A stretch of DNA of 64,000 nt from an uncultured Prevotellaceae bacterium (GTDB lineage: Bacteria > Bacteroidota > Bacteroidia > Bacteroidales > Bacteroidaceae), in assembly GCA_902776475.1 (NCBI GenBank), contig CACYQD010000004.1:62001-126000 (forward strand), read 5' to 3'. Both the position numbers and the translations under genes were made by a program. Every line of letters starts with the position of its first letter. The stretch's first letter is position 1. Below the pieces are notes generated by a model. The model was not told the DNA's origin and did no database searches. It saw only the letters and a list, made by a program, of their open reading frames with translations. This document shows, in pieces, positions 36,701 to 44,908 of the stretch.

Positions 36701-39700
36701 AGAAGATAAGGCACCTTATCGGCATCGAGCTTGATAAGAGCCTGGCCGAGAGAGTCGAGTTCGACCTCCTCGCTGTGAGTAGCGCCGACCATGCCGTTGT
36801 GGATGGTCACCTTACCACCGCTGAGGCGTACGACGTCGACCGTGTCGCTGCGCTGGTTGTTGTTCCAATAGTATTTCTCAACGGCAGAGAGACGGATCGG
36901 GTATTTCTTCTCGATGCTGAACACCGGGTATCCGAAGGTGTATTTGGTCTTCATGACCGTGGTGGTGTCTTCGGGGAGGTTGGGCTGTGTGGCCACCTGA
37001 TAGACCAGGGGCACAGTCACTTTGTCGCCAGAGAGGTTGCGTGCGACATACGTCTCATCGCCGAAGAAACCGAAATTGGACAGTCCGAGCTGCTTGTAGG
37101 TAAGCTGTGTCGGCGTGTGGTAGATGCAATTGTAGATCGCATTGTATTTCACCCCAACCTTATGAACGACTTGTTTTCCGGTAAGGGTCGTCCAGTCGCC
37201 CACGATGGAGTCTGTCTTCTCGTCGAGAGCTTCGGTGAGGTCGATGACATCACTGATCTTGCCCTCGGGGAAGAGTGTCGGGTAGCCAGTTGCGGAGAGA
37301 TGCTGTACCTTCCACTTCACCGGCGGGAGATAAGCGACATACTCACCCGTTGTCGGGTCGGGACTCACCGTGATCTGGCGGCGAGTGGTATGCATCTTCG
37401 TCTGATAGGTGACGTTATCGTGCGAGACGTGTGTGAACACGGTGTCGCGCTCAACACGAGCAGAATTCTTATTGTCATAGACGAGCCAAGAGCTGTTGTC
37501 GCCCTCGAGGGCAAGTGTCATCTGCAGGTTCTCACCCAGGTTATTGCGTGAGAGGCTGTTGTCGAGCGGCAGGCTGCCTTGCTCGAGTCCACCGACCATA
37601 CGGCCGATGAGCTTCACTTTGGTGTCATCGTAGAAATAGTATTCGTCGACCTTGTCTTTGAACACATGCTTGTAGACCTGTTTGCTGTTGAAGACGTGAC
37701 CAGGCATGATAGGCTTGATCTCGAGCTCTGTGTCCTGGAAGACACGGAAGGAGAACTTGCCATCGGGATCAGTAGTGACATTGGTACCCGAAGAAGTGAG
37801 CACCTGCTTTCCATTGACCAAGAAGCCCACGTCCCTCACAGGAATCCTAGTACCCTCATAATACACAAATCCAGAGAAGGTGAAACCTGAGGTGACGATG
37901 AAATCCTTGAGTTGCATGTAGTTGGATCCAGGACTGGCCCCGAAGGTGACCTCGTAAGATTTTACCTCAAGCGTAATAGTGCCTTGGGTCTTAGGATCAC
38001 TGATAGGTGCGATTCTATAGGTGATGGAATTCTGTCCGTTGTAGGACAGTTTGTCGATCTTATAGTAGCCCTTGCTGTCGGTCGTTGTCGTGGCCACGGT
38101 CTGGTCATTCAAGGTAGCGACAATCTGCATATTTGGAATAGCGGTTCCGTCAGCATAGCGCAAGTAACCTTCCACCATACCAGTAGGTTCACAATAACCC
38201 TCTGCCACATCAGAAGACTCGGTATGCGTACCCTCGCAGTTGACAGCGGAGAGCACTTTGTACTGATACTTGAGGATAGGAGAAACTTTTGTATCCTCAT
38301 AGGAAAGTTCAGTGATGTTATCGGCGATCAGTTCCCATTCGTTCTTGTCCTTCTCAGTACGCATGACCTGGAAGAAGTCAATCACACCGCCATCTGTCTC
38401 CCATGTGATGATGACGCTGCTCTGGAGGGTCTGGGTCTCAATATGCTTGCCCACCTTGCCGGAAGACTCGAAATAGAAGCCTTCGTCGCTTTCATAGATA
38501 TAAGCTTCTGTAGCAACAGAGTTGCTTGACTTTTCGGTGGGCAGCACAGGCATGATGCCCGGCCATCCTTCGGTGGCTGTCCAACCAGCCCCAAGTTTTT
38601 CGAGTTGTTCATTCACACTTTCCGGCAGCAACTCACCCTGATGCTGCAGAGTGGAAGTGGAAGTGTAGAAGCAATTCTTAAATTCTTTGGGACGATGGTT
38701 GTTGTAGTTGTATTCGTTGTAGAAGTCATATCCTTGATTAAGGATTTCCTCACATTTCTCGGGAGCATTCACACAATTATTAAACTTGGCAGTGTTAGGA
38801 TCTCCATCGAAACCGCCCCATAATTGCGCACTGGTAATAGATCCAGAGAAGAGGCAGTTGTTGTATTCCACTTCGATTGTATTGTTGCAGAATGCAGACA
38901 ACAGTGGATCACGATACCCCTCATTGAAACTTTCTCGAGTGAAATTAACCTTTACAATACAGTTGTTGACTTGGGTGTTGTAAAGTGTTTCTGCGAGAGC
39001 AGCTGAATGAGATCCTGTGTTGGTACCGGCAATCACGAGATTGGAGATGGTACAATGGTTGCCTTCAAGGATCAGCGGATTTTTGGAGTTGACAGTAATG
39101 GTATAGCCGTTTCCGTCAATTGTTCCGGAGAATTGCTTATAGAAATCCTCACCAAGAGGAGTGAAATTCTCTGGCAACGTGATGTCAGACTCGAGCACCA
39201 GTTTGAGGTCTTTCTCACCATTCTTAACCTTCTGGGCAGCGTTCTCCCAATCCTCTGCGGAGGAGATGAACTCTGCATTGTAATAAGGTATAGGAGAATT
39301 GCCGCGCTTAGTGACTAAATAGATCTTGTATCTGACACATGAGCGAGGCAAGGTGATCTCCTTCTTCTTGGCCTTGATTTCATTTTCTGAGAGTTGATAG
39401 ATCATCGAGTCTATCAGTTGTTTGTCGCGGTTGTACATCTTGACGACGAGATCGATCTCAGCCCTGTCATCCCACACGAAACAGTATTTGTTGTCTGTGT
39501 AGAAAGTCCATCGCACGTTGACGGTACGATCTTCCTTATTTTTCCAACGGGCATTAGCATCATCGACCTGTGTGAGTCGTAGCGGACGCATCGCGCCAGC
39601 ATGGTCTGTCTTCACAGTGGGGTTGAAGGCAACTCCCGACTCCCATCCCCAGATACTGGTCACGCCACGGCGTATGCGGTAGGTGATATTCACTTTGCCC

Positions 39701-40857
39701 GTCACCTGGTTGACGTTCTCTTTGGTGAGAGACTCCACGATGGTGGAGTCGACGAACGAATACTCCTCCTTACTCAGGTCGAGCATCTCGAAGCCGATGT
39801 CGACGAAATCCTCATCCTTTCCTGAGAGGGAGCGCTGGATCTGGAAGACATCTCCGTCGAGCAAGTCCTCGTAGTTGAGTTCTTTGATCTTCCAAGTGAG
39901 ATTAACCCTTGCTTTAGAGTCATTCTGTGAATGAACGGCGAAATCCTCAGGAGCGTGAATCATCGCTATATCCTCGGAATCGCTCGCCACATTACGCATC
40001 TCATAGCCTTCGGAGTCGAGATAGTCGCACACAATGTGGAAATTGCGATAAGCCTGATCCGGTCTCAGCACTGCGAAACCAGATGAGTTGATTTCCTGAT
40101 TGATTGACCATTCCCTACCGTCTACATCGTTGTACACGGCCACGACTCTCTTGACCTGAGCGGAATCGACGGGAATCATCCAAGGCACGACGATCTTGCC
40201 CAGATACTCTTTCTCTTCAAGCACCATGGCTTGACTCACGATAGGTTTCATCACCGTCGGTGAAGCGGCCATATCGATAGTCTTTGAGGGGACGACCACT
40301 TTCTTGCCCCCCTGATGATTGCCGTTTCCTTTCTGGTTGACATCATAGGAGAAGGTGATGGTCTTGCCACGTAATTCACGCGGCACAGTCCAATTGACGA
40401 TCGCCAGGTAGTGCTCTGTCTGCTGCGTCTGGCGGTAGATCCAATGCTGATAACTGCGCCCCTTCTCCATGTCGACATCATAGTCGGGGAAGAACGTGTT
40501 CTCAGACCGTAACAAGACAACGGAGCCGTCGACAGAGGATTTCAGGTTGGTGTTGACATGAGTCGCCTCAAATGCAATGTTGTTTTCAGCGACACCCCAC
40601 TCAAAGAAGATCTGCTTAGGGCCATCACCCACCTGATAATAAATCTTGCCGTCAGTGATCCAGGTGTCACTGCCATCCTGGTCATAAACCGGCATTTCAA
40701 AACGTAGCATTCCACCCGTATCCTGGCGGATAGCGTAGAAGAAAGTCTGGCTTACCCAGTCTTCAGCCATAGCTGTACCTGGGGAAGCCCACGCCAAGAT
40801 GGCCAGTAGGAAAACAGCCAGCCATCGGCTTTTCGTTCTAAATAGTTGTTTTACCAT
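30790..40857 (-). CDS. Giant (3,355-residue) secreted multidomain surface protein with LamG domains
   Basis: The start at 40857 gives a signal peptide (MVKQLFRTKSRWLAVFLLAI, cleaved after AMA). In order, approximate residues: a large N-terminal region; a right-handed-repeat/GLUG-like segment (580-700; GTIDGNGYTITV, NCLFSGSIT); an FN3-like domain (805-885); two carboxypeptidase-regulatory-like domains (890-1060); a long unassigned middle part (1450-2150); two concanavalin/LamG-3 domains (2285-2450 and 2500-2670; QWHHYAMTVNRG); an Ig-like domain near 2870; module DIVGVFDDNGVCHG near 2940; two related modules SLHDGWNWISF (3025) and SLDSGWNGIGY (3120); GDRLVAYADGEQRG near 3250; and the tail GVYIYNGKKYVID. 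It looks like an adhesin or glycan-binding scaffold. It is the first gene of a four-gene operon. Confidence 0.88.
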   Translation of the reverse strand: MVKQLFRTKSRWLAVFLLAILAWASPGTAMAEDWVSQTFFYAIRQDTGGMLRFEMPVYDQDGSDTWITDGKIYYQVGDGPKQIFFEWGVAENNIAFEATHVNTNLKSSVDGSVVLLRSENTFFPDYDVDMEKGRSYQHWIYRQTQQTEHYLAIVNWTVPRELRGKTITFSYDVNQKGNGNHQGGKKVVVPSKTIDMAASPTVMKPIVSQAMVLEEKEYLGKIVVPWMIPVDSAQVKRVVAVYNDVDGREWSINQEINSSGFAVLRPDQAYRNFHIVCDYLDSEGYEMRNVASDSEDIAMIHAPEDFAVHSQNDSKARVNLTWKIKELNYEDLLDGDVFQIQRSLSGKDEDFVDIGFEMLDLSKEEYSFVDSTIVESLTKENVNQVTGKVNITYRIRRGVTSIWGWESGVAFNPTVKTDHAGAMRPLRLTQVDDANARWKNKEDRTVNVRWTFYTDNKYCFVWDDRAEIDLVVKMYNRDKQLIDSMIYQLSENEIKAKKKEITLPRSCVRYKIYLVTKRGNSPIPYYNAEFISSAEDWENAAQKVKNGEKDLKLVLESDITLPENFTPLGEDFYKQFSGTIDGNGYTITVNSKNPLILEGNHCTISNLVIAGTNTGSHSAALAETLYNTQVNNCIVKVNFTRESFNEGYRDPLLSAFCNNTIEVEYNNCLFSGSITSAQLWGGFDGDPNTAKFNNCVNAPEKCEEILNQGYDFYNEYNYNNHRPKEFKNCFYTSTSTLQHQGELLPESVNEQLEKLGAGWTATEGWPGIMPVLPTEKSSNSVATEAYIYESDEGFYFESSGKVGKHIETQTLQSSVIITWETDGGVIDFFQVMRTEKDKNEWELIADNITELSYEDTKVSPILKYQYKVLSAVNCEGTHTESSDVAEGYCEPTGMVEGYLRYADGTAIPNMQIVATLNDQTVATTTTDSKGYYKIDKLSYNGQNSITYRIAPISDPKTQGTITLEVKSYEVTFGASPGSNYMQLKDFIVTSGFTFSGFVYYEGTRIPVRDVGFLVNGKQVLTSSGTNVTTDPDGKFSFRVFQDTELEIKPIMPGHVFNSKQVYKHVFKDKVDEYYFYDDTKVKLIGRMVGGLEQGSLPLDNSLSRNNLGENLQMTLALEGDNSSWLVYDNKNSARVERDTVFTHVSHDNVTYQTKMHTTRRQITVSPDPTTGEYVAYLPPVKWKVQHLSATGYPTLFPEGKISDVIDLTEALDEKTDSIVGDWTTLTGKQVVHKVGVKYNAIYNCIYHTPTQLTYKQLGLSNFGFFGDETYVARNLSGDKVTVPLVYQVATQPNLPEDTTTVMKTKYTFGYPVFSIEKKYPIRLSAVEKYYWNNNQRSDTVDVVRLSGGKVTIHNGMVGATHSEEVELDSLGQALIKLDADKVPYLLTQKDALRTVNMTLERDGTRYEAEPLHAYILNIYAIKEGTDILSVNQPVLVDILRDPPGSGSSATLSKGSTLKYSYSMDMKWATGLELSIKKGTALASFYGAVAAPMGAGVVTGVNSGAETSFETSLALMFSGSGKRAFEYTMTATEDISTNGSGDVVGADGDVYIGVEQNIVVKPAYTIRAIPHSHFLQMGGQLEAKRAIEIAQGRDENDSIYHLVRDESLTYGPMIQSTFHHSQLYLTSTLIPGLVNQCKSLMFTGTMAEAKAQADKTGKPVYLALVDPSDEKHFGVMNQKDGQYYRYTSRMAEESGMNYRIVMPSDMKDDDLTDEVQQYCSSLQSWIGMIAQNEGEKLAANDLVRNFVVDGGVGGVSYEEEFSSDYSCMNSMVWPVSGLTDSYFDNTAGNAALTIVQVVGPTVAKFLSSILSTSTGGINSGTEFGGKVEFVGALFEFGLTPALSYEVTPEWETSKSYSRKESFSIGMELKSHLSFDVYRVNNVITDNVAKSDMDVFTSENFYDQVGYDEEYLKRHLDLSNAQYSRGFVYRTRGGATCRPWEDERRTMFYQPGQLLDEATKKIENPVIKLDKQTISGVPHSEPARFKLYLTNETEQPENTYDYYHLYMEEASNPKGAKLLVDGVPLSGTGRVVKVLPGEITEKTLEVFAGEDFDYEDLIIGLCSVDGEKFADSEASLDVHFLRAAGPINIASPGDKWILNTDAQYDEKFGYYLPIIIDGFDKHQKNFDHIEFQYKETARGDEFWTNMCAYYASDSLFALANGVKEMIPENGSIITRFFGEKIIMEKAYDLRAVLFCRNGNGYLTSSSKVLSGVKDTRRPTLFGTPEPRDGVIDIGDDVVFNFSEDIEYNYLNEGNFEVKGEVNNNHLTDDVTILFDQQSSLETTARRNFNGKDITVEVMIQPDETGIDMPIFSHGTSGKKLQLWFTKEHKLRAVVDNESLTSDREISTATLTKVAMVLRHLTESKDDSCQLELYNGGMLIGSKVIMYPYTSTGTLIFGRTNEVDRLTSTYYKGRMMEARLWYRALSSIDLNETKRLTGYELGLVDYYPMNEGSGEYAMDHAQGANAVLHNASWQVPRGMSLHIDWEDKGIPLSTDFLNRNEYEDYTLMFWFRTDPDGRGVLFSNGSGEAVDINAKNQIYIGFDAEKLNFKYNGHLVNVPGEYSDNQWHHYAMTVNRGLNLGKILVDNTLRATFTVDSLGGVSGGHPMLGSAVFERMEESGLVIADTRNYLRGNLDEICVFKQALPESLIKTYSSRSPYGDEAGLVSYLNFNKQIRATNNQFETVPYAWSSKIYKDEKGNIIYEKDENDKPTSTPQRDFLFDKSVVTEEDVLNHIDQTLSAPVRPFEELTNISYSFVGKGNQIYFNINETDARINKRNIYVTVTDIPDKNGNTMASPATAYYFVDCNPLRWVNPHMEESVIKGTTSLLFAEIANNSGVRHTYTIENCPRWLKFEKTTDVIGPRQSVLLEAEISEHLNVGTYDEIIYLSDENGMSEPLGLTVTVEGGDPYWMVDPSMLRYTMNVVGQVKINDEIDIDKQDIVGVFDDNGVCHGVANIGNGDDDHLVYINIYNNETADQEMHFRLWHSATGSVMLLNTDNKVIFKPSSLVGSVSAPLILKGGSQFVQTISLHDGWNWISFNVYGERFFDINKLLSSYPWQNGDIFTDNNSDMTFVYRDGQWMASDGVANFKLLTQRSYAVKVNKAFDLSVGGTIIRQKADRTISLDSGWNGIGYTPMMNLTVETALEDYADFANDGDVIKSHTAFAVFTKPSASAKGVWKGSLQYMKPGEGYMFLRNAEGRARFAYPFYEPGSTFLDDVVKAPVAIPDASTRKATTMSLSAITAGVELEPGDRLVAYADGEQRGVVSASDDNVFYLSIEGDVQQPLWFAIEREGDIIASTPEILTYKANSVVGLPDAPTKIDFTVRDIPNFGWFTLDGLKLPGRPTKKGVYIYNGKKYVID

Positions 40858-41053
40858 ATAATATAAAAATTTAACAATGCAAAAGTAGATTATTCCCACG
40901 TTTTCCGTTCTGGAGAAAGGCCAGACATGTCGAAAGTAGTTGAGACAAAGCCTTGTATTTGCGACAAAATCAGGAAGGCGGCTCGCATTTTGTCGCATTC
41001 GCTCATGTAGATTTGTAAACCGTTTATGGATACATAAGTCCGCCTAAACAATG

Positions 41054-41085
41054 CAAAATTAGCATTAATTATTATATCTACCAAG
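41054..41085 (-). promoter_or_regulatory. Candidate promoter for the giant surface-protein operon
   Basis: On the minus strand CTTG (41085-41082, three of four bases of TTTG) and TAATTTTG (41061-41054) are 20 bases apart, giving a leader of about 190 bases. A second -7-like TACTTTTG lies closer, at 40887-40880, without a -33 box. Confidence 0.45.
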
Positions 41086-41169
41086 AAAAAAAAGTTTTTT
41101 TAACATTTTATGGTTCGGGGGCACTCAGTCTCCCACTTATTTCTATTATGTGAATTGGGATTTGATGCT

Positions 41170-41245
41170 TGATGCCCGGAGGGGTGACGAGCGACAAATC
41201 CCGATGAACGGAGGAAGGGTGGCGAAGCCCGATGAACGACGGGGC
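41170..41245. repeat. Imperfect ~30-bp repeat between the S8 and giant-protein genes
   Basis: Three degenerate units share GATGMMCGGAGG...GCGAMAAATCCC / GCGAAGCCC sequences. The rest of the gap (40858-41248) holds promoter candidates and a poly-A/poly-T palindrome near 41086-41105; no gene is seen. Confidence 0.4.
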
Positions 41246-41248
41246 GGA

Positions 41249-43327
41249 CTACCTGACAGAGACGTATTTCCGGTTGCCCCGGATATAGATGCCTTTGCTG
41301 GAGGGAACCCCTTTTATCCTTCTCCCTTGCAGGTCGTAGATGGCGTCGACGTTCTCTGCCGAGCCCTGATTGAGGTCGCGGATTCCGGAAGAGAGGATAT
41401 ACTCCAAACCTTTGGCAGCATCCACCTTGCCATATCCCGCACGCGCCGGACTGGCCAATGTATACTCATCATTGCGCGAACTCTCACGCAGCACATTCTG
41501 GATATCAGCGAGCGTCAATGAGGGGTCGGCCTGCAGCCACAGCGCAACGATGCCACTCACCACCGGACAGGCCATCGACGTGCCCGTCTCAGCAGAGTAA
41601 GGGAAGCCCTCCCACTGCATGTTGTCGGCCACGACCACATCGTCATCCATTTCGTAGCGGTTCCATGAGGAGACGATAAAGACACCGGGAGCGCAAGTCA
41701 TAGGTTGAGAAACGCCATTGAGCATGGTGCCATAGCTGGAGAAATCCATGACAGCCCCCTTGGGCAAACCATACGACGTGGAAGACGAATAGGTACGCTC
41801 TCTGTTGTTGGCACAATAAGCCCCCACGCTGATGACCTCGTCGATGCTGGTCCAGTCGCCGGCGGACAAATCGCTGTCGCCTTTGGAGAATCCATCAGAG
41901 CCATACTGCTCGAAGCCTTCTGTCTGTTCCCAGAGGTCGATCTCGGTACCCTCCGTGCCCGACACGGCGATGGTGAAAAACGCCCTGGTATTCACATCCC
42001 CATCCGCCAAGAGGCTGAAAGAAGGTTTTCCATCCACCGAGCCGACAGCGAGAAAGAGGTCGCCATCGAAGTAGCCGGCGAGTTGTTCATCGTCGTAGAA
42101 ATTCAGGATGGCCGTCTCAGTCTCCGGGCCAACCGTGCAGGGAGCAGACTCCCACAGCACCTTCTTCGACATTCTGTTGTAGAGAGCCACCTGAACGGAG
42201 ATCTCGCCCCCGGCCCTGGTATACCCCGCTACGCCAGATTCCACTTCACCCTTGCCCATCAGACCATGGCTGGGCAGCATGGCCTTGAGCAACGGCTCCG
42301 ACTCGGTGAAAAGCTTGTGGATATGGATGGGAGAATCGCCTTCGTTGCCCACGGAGAACACCGGGATCAACTGTTTCGAGACCTGCCGGAGGAGCTGGGA
42401 CATGCTCCCCGTCCCATCGTGAGGACCCTCATGGGAATTGGCACTGACACTCAGCACCATGGGCACTTGGTATTTCCGCGCATAACTGGCAGCAAACTGC
42501 ACACACGTCTGGAACTCGGGGTCTCCCACCTCGTTGCCCTCGTTATCAGTTTCAGGAATGGGGATGAGCACGATATCTGCCTCAGGAGCCATTCCACCGA
42601 AGCCCATCGGAGATACCGAACCCGCCGCTATACCAGCGGTATGAGTGCCGTGAGCTGAATCGTCGGTATCCGTCGTGAGCGACGCGATGAGTTCGGGCGT
42701 GTCGTAGACAGACCCCGGAAAGGTGATCGTGCCCGCCTCAGGGTCTTCGACGGTGAATGGGTTGCCCCCTTTGTCGAAAAGTCTGTAGACGGCCTTGATG
42801 CGAGAGCGCCCCTCATTGTCCTTGAAAGCCCTGTGCTGGAAATCGAAGCCAATGTCGATGAGGCAGATGGTCACGCCCTTTCCTGTCATGGGAAGGTCGG
42901 CAGGCGTCGTGGAGCCGTCGATCAGCGTGACCCCGGTCTCCTGACGCACCACATCGGTTTTCCACTGGGGGCCGCGGCCCCCGTCTATGCGCACGACGCC
43001 GCTGATGCGTCCGAGAGCATCAGCACTATCGATCGGCAGGCTGATGACGGCCATGTCGCCCCACCGAGCCTGTATCTCAGCCCCCGCAGCTTTGAGCTGT
43101 GCGAAGGTCTGTGCGGCATGTTCCTGTGCGATTTGCACCGATAGGCGCGTAGTGGAAGTATTCCTCAACTGCATCTGCCCGTCGATGTTTGGGGCTTTGG
43201 CGACCTGAGATGCTCTCATTTTCTTCACCTTACTCACCCGGTTCATGGCCTGGGGAGTCCATTTCGACTGCGCCATGGCCATCACTGCGACCATGAGCAG
43301 CAAAAGAACGGGTAAAAGTTTTCTCAT
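41249..43327 (-). CDS. Secreted S8 subtilisin-like protease with C-terminal tail
   Basis: A 692-residue serine protease. Signal MRKLLPVLLLLMVAVMAMAQ, propeptide to about residue 140, then the catalytic triad Asp158 (CLIDIGFD), His226 (SAHGTHTAGIAAG) and Ser584 (GTSMACPVVSG). A beta-rich insert of about 200 residues (near 335-530) lies between His and Ser, as in large surface subtilases. The C-terminus (IYDLQGRRIKGVPSSKGIYI) matches the tail shared by other exported proteins here, suggesting type IX-like secretion. It starts 27 bases after the GH43 gene stop and is probably the third gene of a licD-GH43-protease transcript. Confidence 0.93.
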   Translation of the reverse strand: MRKLLPVLLLLMVAVMAMAQSKWTPQAMNRVSKVKKMRASQVAKAPNIDGQMQLRNTSTTRLSVQIAQEHAAQTFAQLKAAGAEIQARWGDMAVISLPIDSADALGRISGVVRIDGGRGPQWKTDVVRQETGVTLIDGSTTPADLPMTGKGVTICLIDIGFDFQHRAFKDNEGRSRIKAVYRLFDKGGNPFTVEDPEAGTITFPGSVYDTPELIASLTTDTDDSAHGTHTAGIAAGSVSPMGFGGMAPEADIVLIPIPETDNEGNEVGDPEFQTCVQFAASYARKYQVPMVLSVSANSHEGPHDGTGSMSQLLRQVSKQLIPVFSVGNEGDSPIHIHKLFTESEPLLKAMLPSHGLMGKGEVESGVAGYTRAGGEISVQVALYNRMSKKVLWESAPCTVGPETETAILNFYDDEQLAGYFDGDLFLAVGSVDGKPSFSLLADGDVNTRAFFTIAVSGTEGTEIDLWEQTEGFEQYGSDGFSKGDSDLSAGDWTSIDEVISVGAYCANNRERTYSSSTSYGLPKGAVMDFSSYGTMLNGVSQPMTCAPGVFIVSSWNRYEMDDDVVVADNMQWEGFPYSAETGTSMACPVVSGIVALWLQADPSLTLADIQNVLRESSRNDEYTLASPARAGYGKVDAAKGLEYILSSGIRDLNQGSAENVDAIYDLQGRRIKGVPSSKGIYIRGNRKYVSVR

Positions 43328-43354
43328 ATCTAATTGATTGTTGATCTTAGGGTT

Positions 43355-44908
43355 TTATCGGTTCACGATATATTCCACCTGTGGGATGGTGACATATCCA
43401 CCGTCGGCGGTGGTGTTGAAATGGTAGAGTCCGAAGCGCACCCCCTTCCAGAAGCCGAACCCGATGAAGAACGGGTCGCCAGCAGAAGAGAACCTACGCC
43501 CATCCGGACTATAGTCGAAGCGATAGGACTGCGACGGGATGTCGAAGGAGATCCGCAGATAGACCCGCCGTCCCTTCAGCGGAACGAGGACAGTCTCCCC
43601 GCTATCGCCCGCCCGATAGAGATGGCACCTGCCGTTCTGCCGCATGATGCCCAAGAGTTGGTTGCCTTTCCCCATACAAGCCAGACCTGCCCGCCCGCCT
43701 TCGGCGATATGAGCGAAATCAACCACTACCGTGGCCACGCTCTCATATCCCATCACCTTCTGTGTCAACGTATTACGAGCTTTCATGAAATGCGGTGCGC
43801 AGAGCGCATGAAGGGTGAGGCATCCTGGGTGCTCCGTCAGCGACCATGCGCTGTCGACGGGATTGTGGTTCCACTGCCACTGCGGTGAGAGGGTCGCCGA
43901 GGAGAAGTCATCGCTCGTCTGCGGCAACCGTGGTCGTTGAGCAGCCAATGGCATGGTCCACACCTTGACAGGTTCGCCGATGCCATTGCGGTCGATATCC
44001 ATCCCGATGACCGGCCATCCGTCCTGCCAATGCATGGGTTGGAGGTGCACCACGCGGCCCAGAGCTCCAGCCTGCTGGAAATGGAAGAACCACCAGTCGC
44101 CCTGCGGGGTATCGACGATGGCCCCCTGATGAGGGCCGTTGACCCCGGTGCTGCCCTGTTCGAGCACCACCTTCTTCTCATAAGGTCCATAGATGTTTCT
44201 CGACCGCAGGATCGTCTGCCACCCTTTCTCCACGCCCCCTTCGGGGATGGAGAGATAGTACCAGCCGTCGCGCTTGAGAAATTTCGTCCCCTCGGCCACC
44301 GGTCCGGTGTAGATGGTCACGCCCTCGTCGAGCAGTTGGCGCCCATCGGCACTCATCCGATGGAGTATGATCGGTCCGGCGCCATGCTGGCTCCGTCCGA
44401 GGTAAGCCTGTCCGTCCTCATCCCAGAAGGGGCAGGGATCCTCCCAATGATAAGCCGCCTTGACCTGATGCAATGGACTCCAAGGTCCCTCGGGCCGCTC
44501 TGCCTGTGTCATGAAGAGGCCCTCATGGGGGGTGCAGAAATATATCCAGAACTTATGGTCATGGTAGCGCAGAGCCGGAGCCCATGAGCCGCCCGCATAG
44601 CGCTCGTTGGTGTCCCATCCTGGCAAGTCGAAACGGTGGTAGACCTGCGTCAGTATGCGCCAGTTGACCATATCGTCGCTCTCCAGGATCTGCATACCGA
44701 GGAAATGGAAGTCAGAGGCCACCATATAATATTTCTCCCCCACCCTGATCACATCGGGATCGCTGTAGTCGGCATTGAGCACGGGGTTGATGTAGGTGCC
44801 GTTGCCCTGGTCGCCCCACTGCAGTCGTCCCTCCTGCGCCATCACGGCCAGTGAGAGTCCACAAAAAAGCCATATAGAGAAGAGTCTCATTGTCATAGAT
44901 GTTATCAT
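43355..44908 (-). CDS. Secreted GH43 beta-xylosidase / alpha-L-arabinofuranosidase
   Basis: A 517-residue GH43 enzyme. The five-blade propeller has the base Asp in YSDPDVIRV (near 50), the pKa-modulating Asp in WEDPCPFWD (near 158) and the acid Glu in AEGTKFLKR (near 207). LQPMHWQDGWPVIGMD ends the propeller. Residues about 325-517 are the C-terminal beta-sandwich typical of xylan-acting GH43 (DDFSSATLSPQWQWNHNP). The start at 44908 overlaps the licD stop as TAATG; the ATG at 44890 (MRLFSIWLFCGLSLAVMAQ) gives a tighter signal peptide. Likely removes xylose or arabinose from xylo-oligosaccharides in the periplasm or outside. Confidence 0.93.
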   Translation of the reverse strand: MITSMTMRLFSIWLFCGLSLAVMAQEGRLQWGDQGNGTYINPVLNADYSDPDVIRVGEKYYMVASDFHFLGMQILESDDMVNWRILTQVYHRFDLPGWDTNERYAGGSWAPALRYHDHKFWIYFCTPHEGLFMTQAERPEGPWSPLHQVKAAYHWEDPCPFWDEDGQAYLGRSQHGAGPIILHRMSADGRQLLDEGVTIYTGPVAEGTKFLKRDGWYYLSIPEGGVEKGWQTILRSRNIYGPYEKKVVLEQGSTGVNGPHQGAIVDTPQGDWWFFHFQQAGALGRVVHLQPMHWQDGWPVIGMDIDRNGIGEPVKVWTMPLAAQRPRLPQTSDDFSSATLSPQWQWNHNPVDSAWSLTEHPGCLTLHALCAPHFMKARNTLTQKVMGYESVATVVVDFAHIAEGGRAGLACMGKGNQLLGIMRQNGRCHLYRAGDSGETVLVPLKGRRVYLRISFDIPSQSYRFDYSPDGRRFSSAGDPFFIGFGFWKGVRFGLYHFNTTADGGYVTIPQVEYIVNR

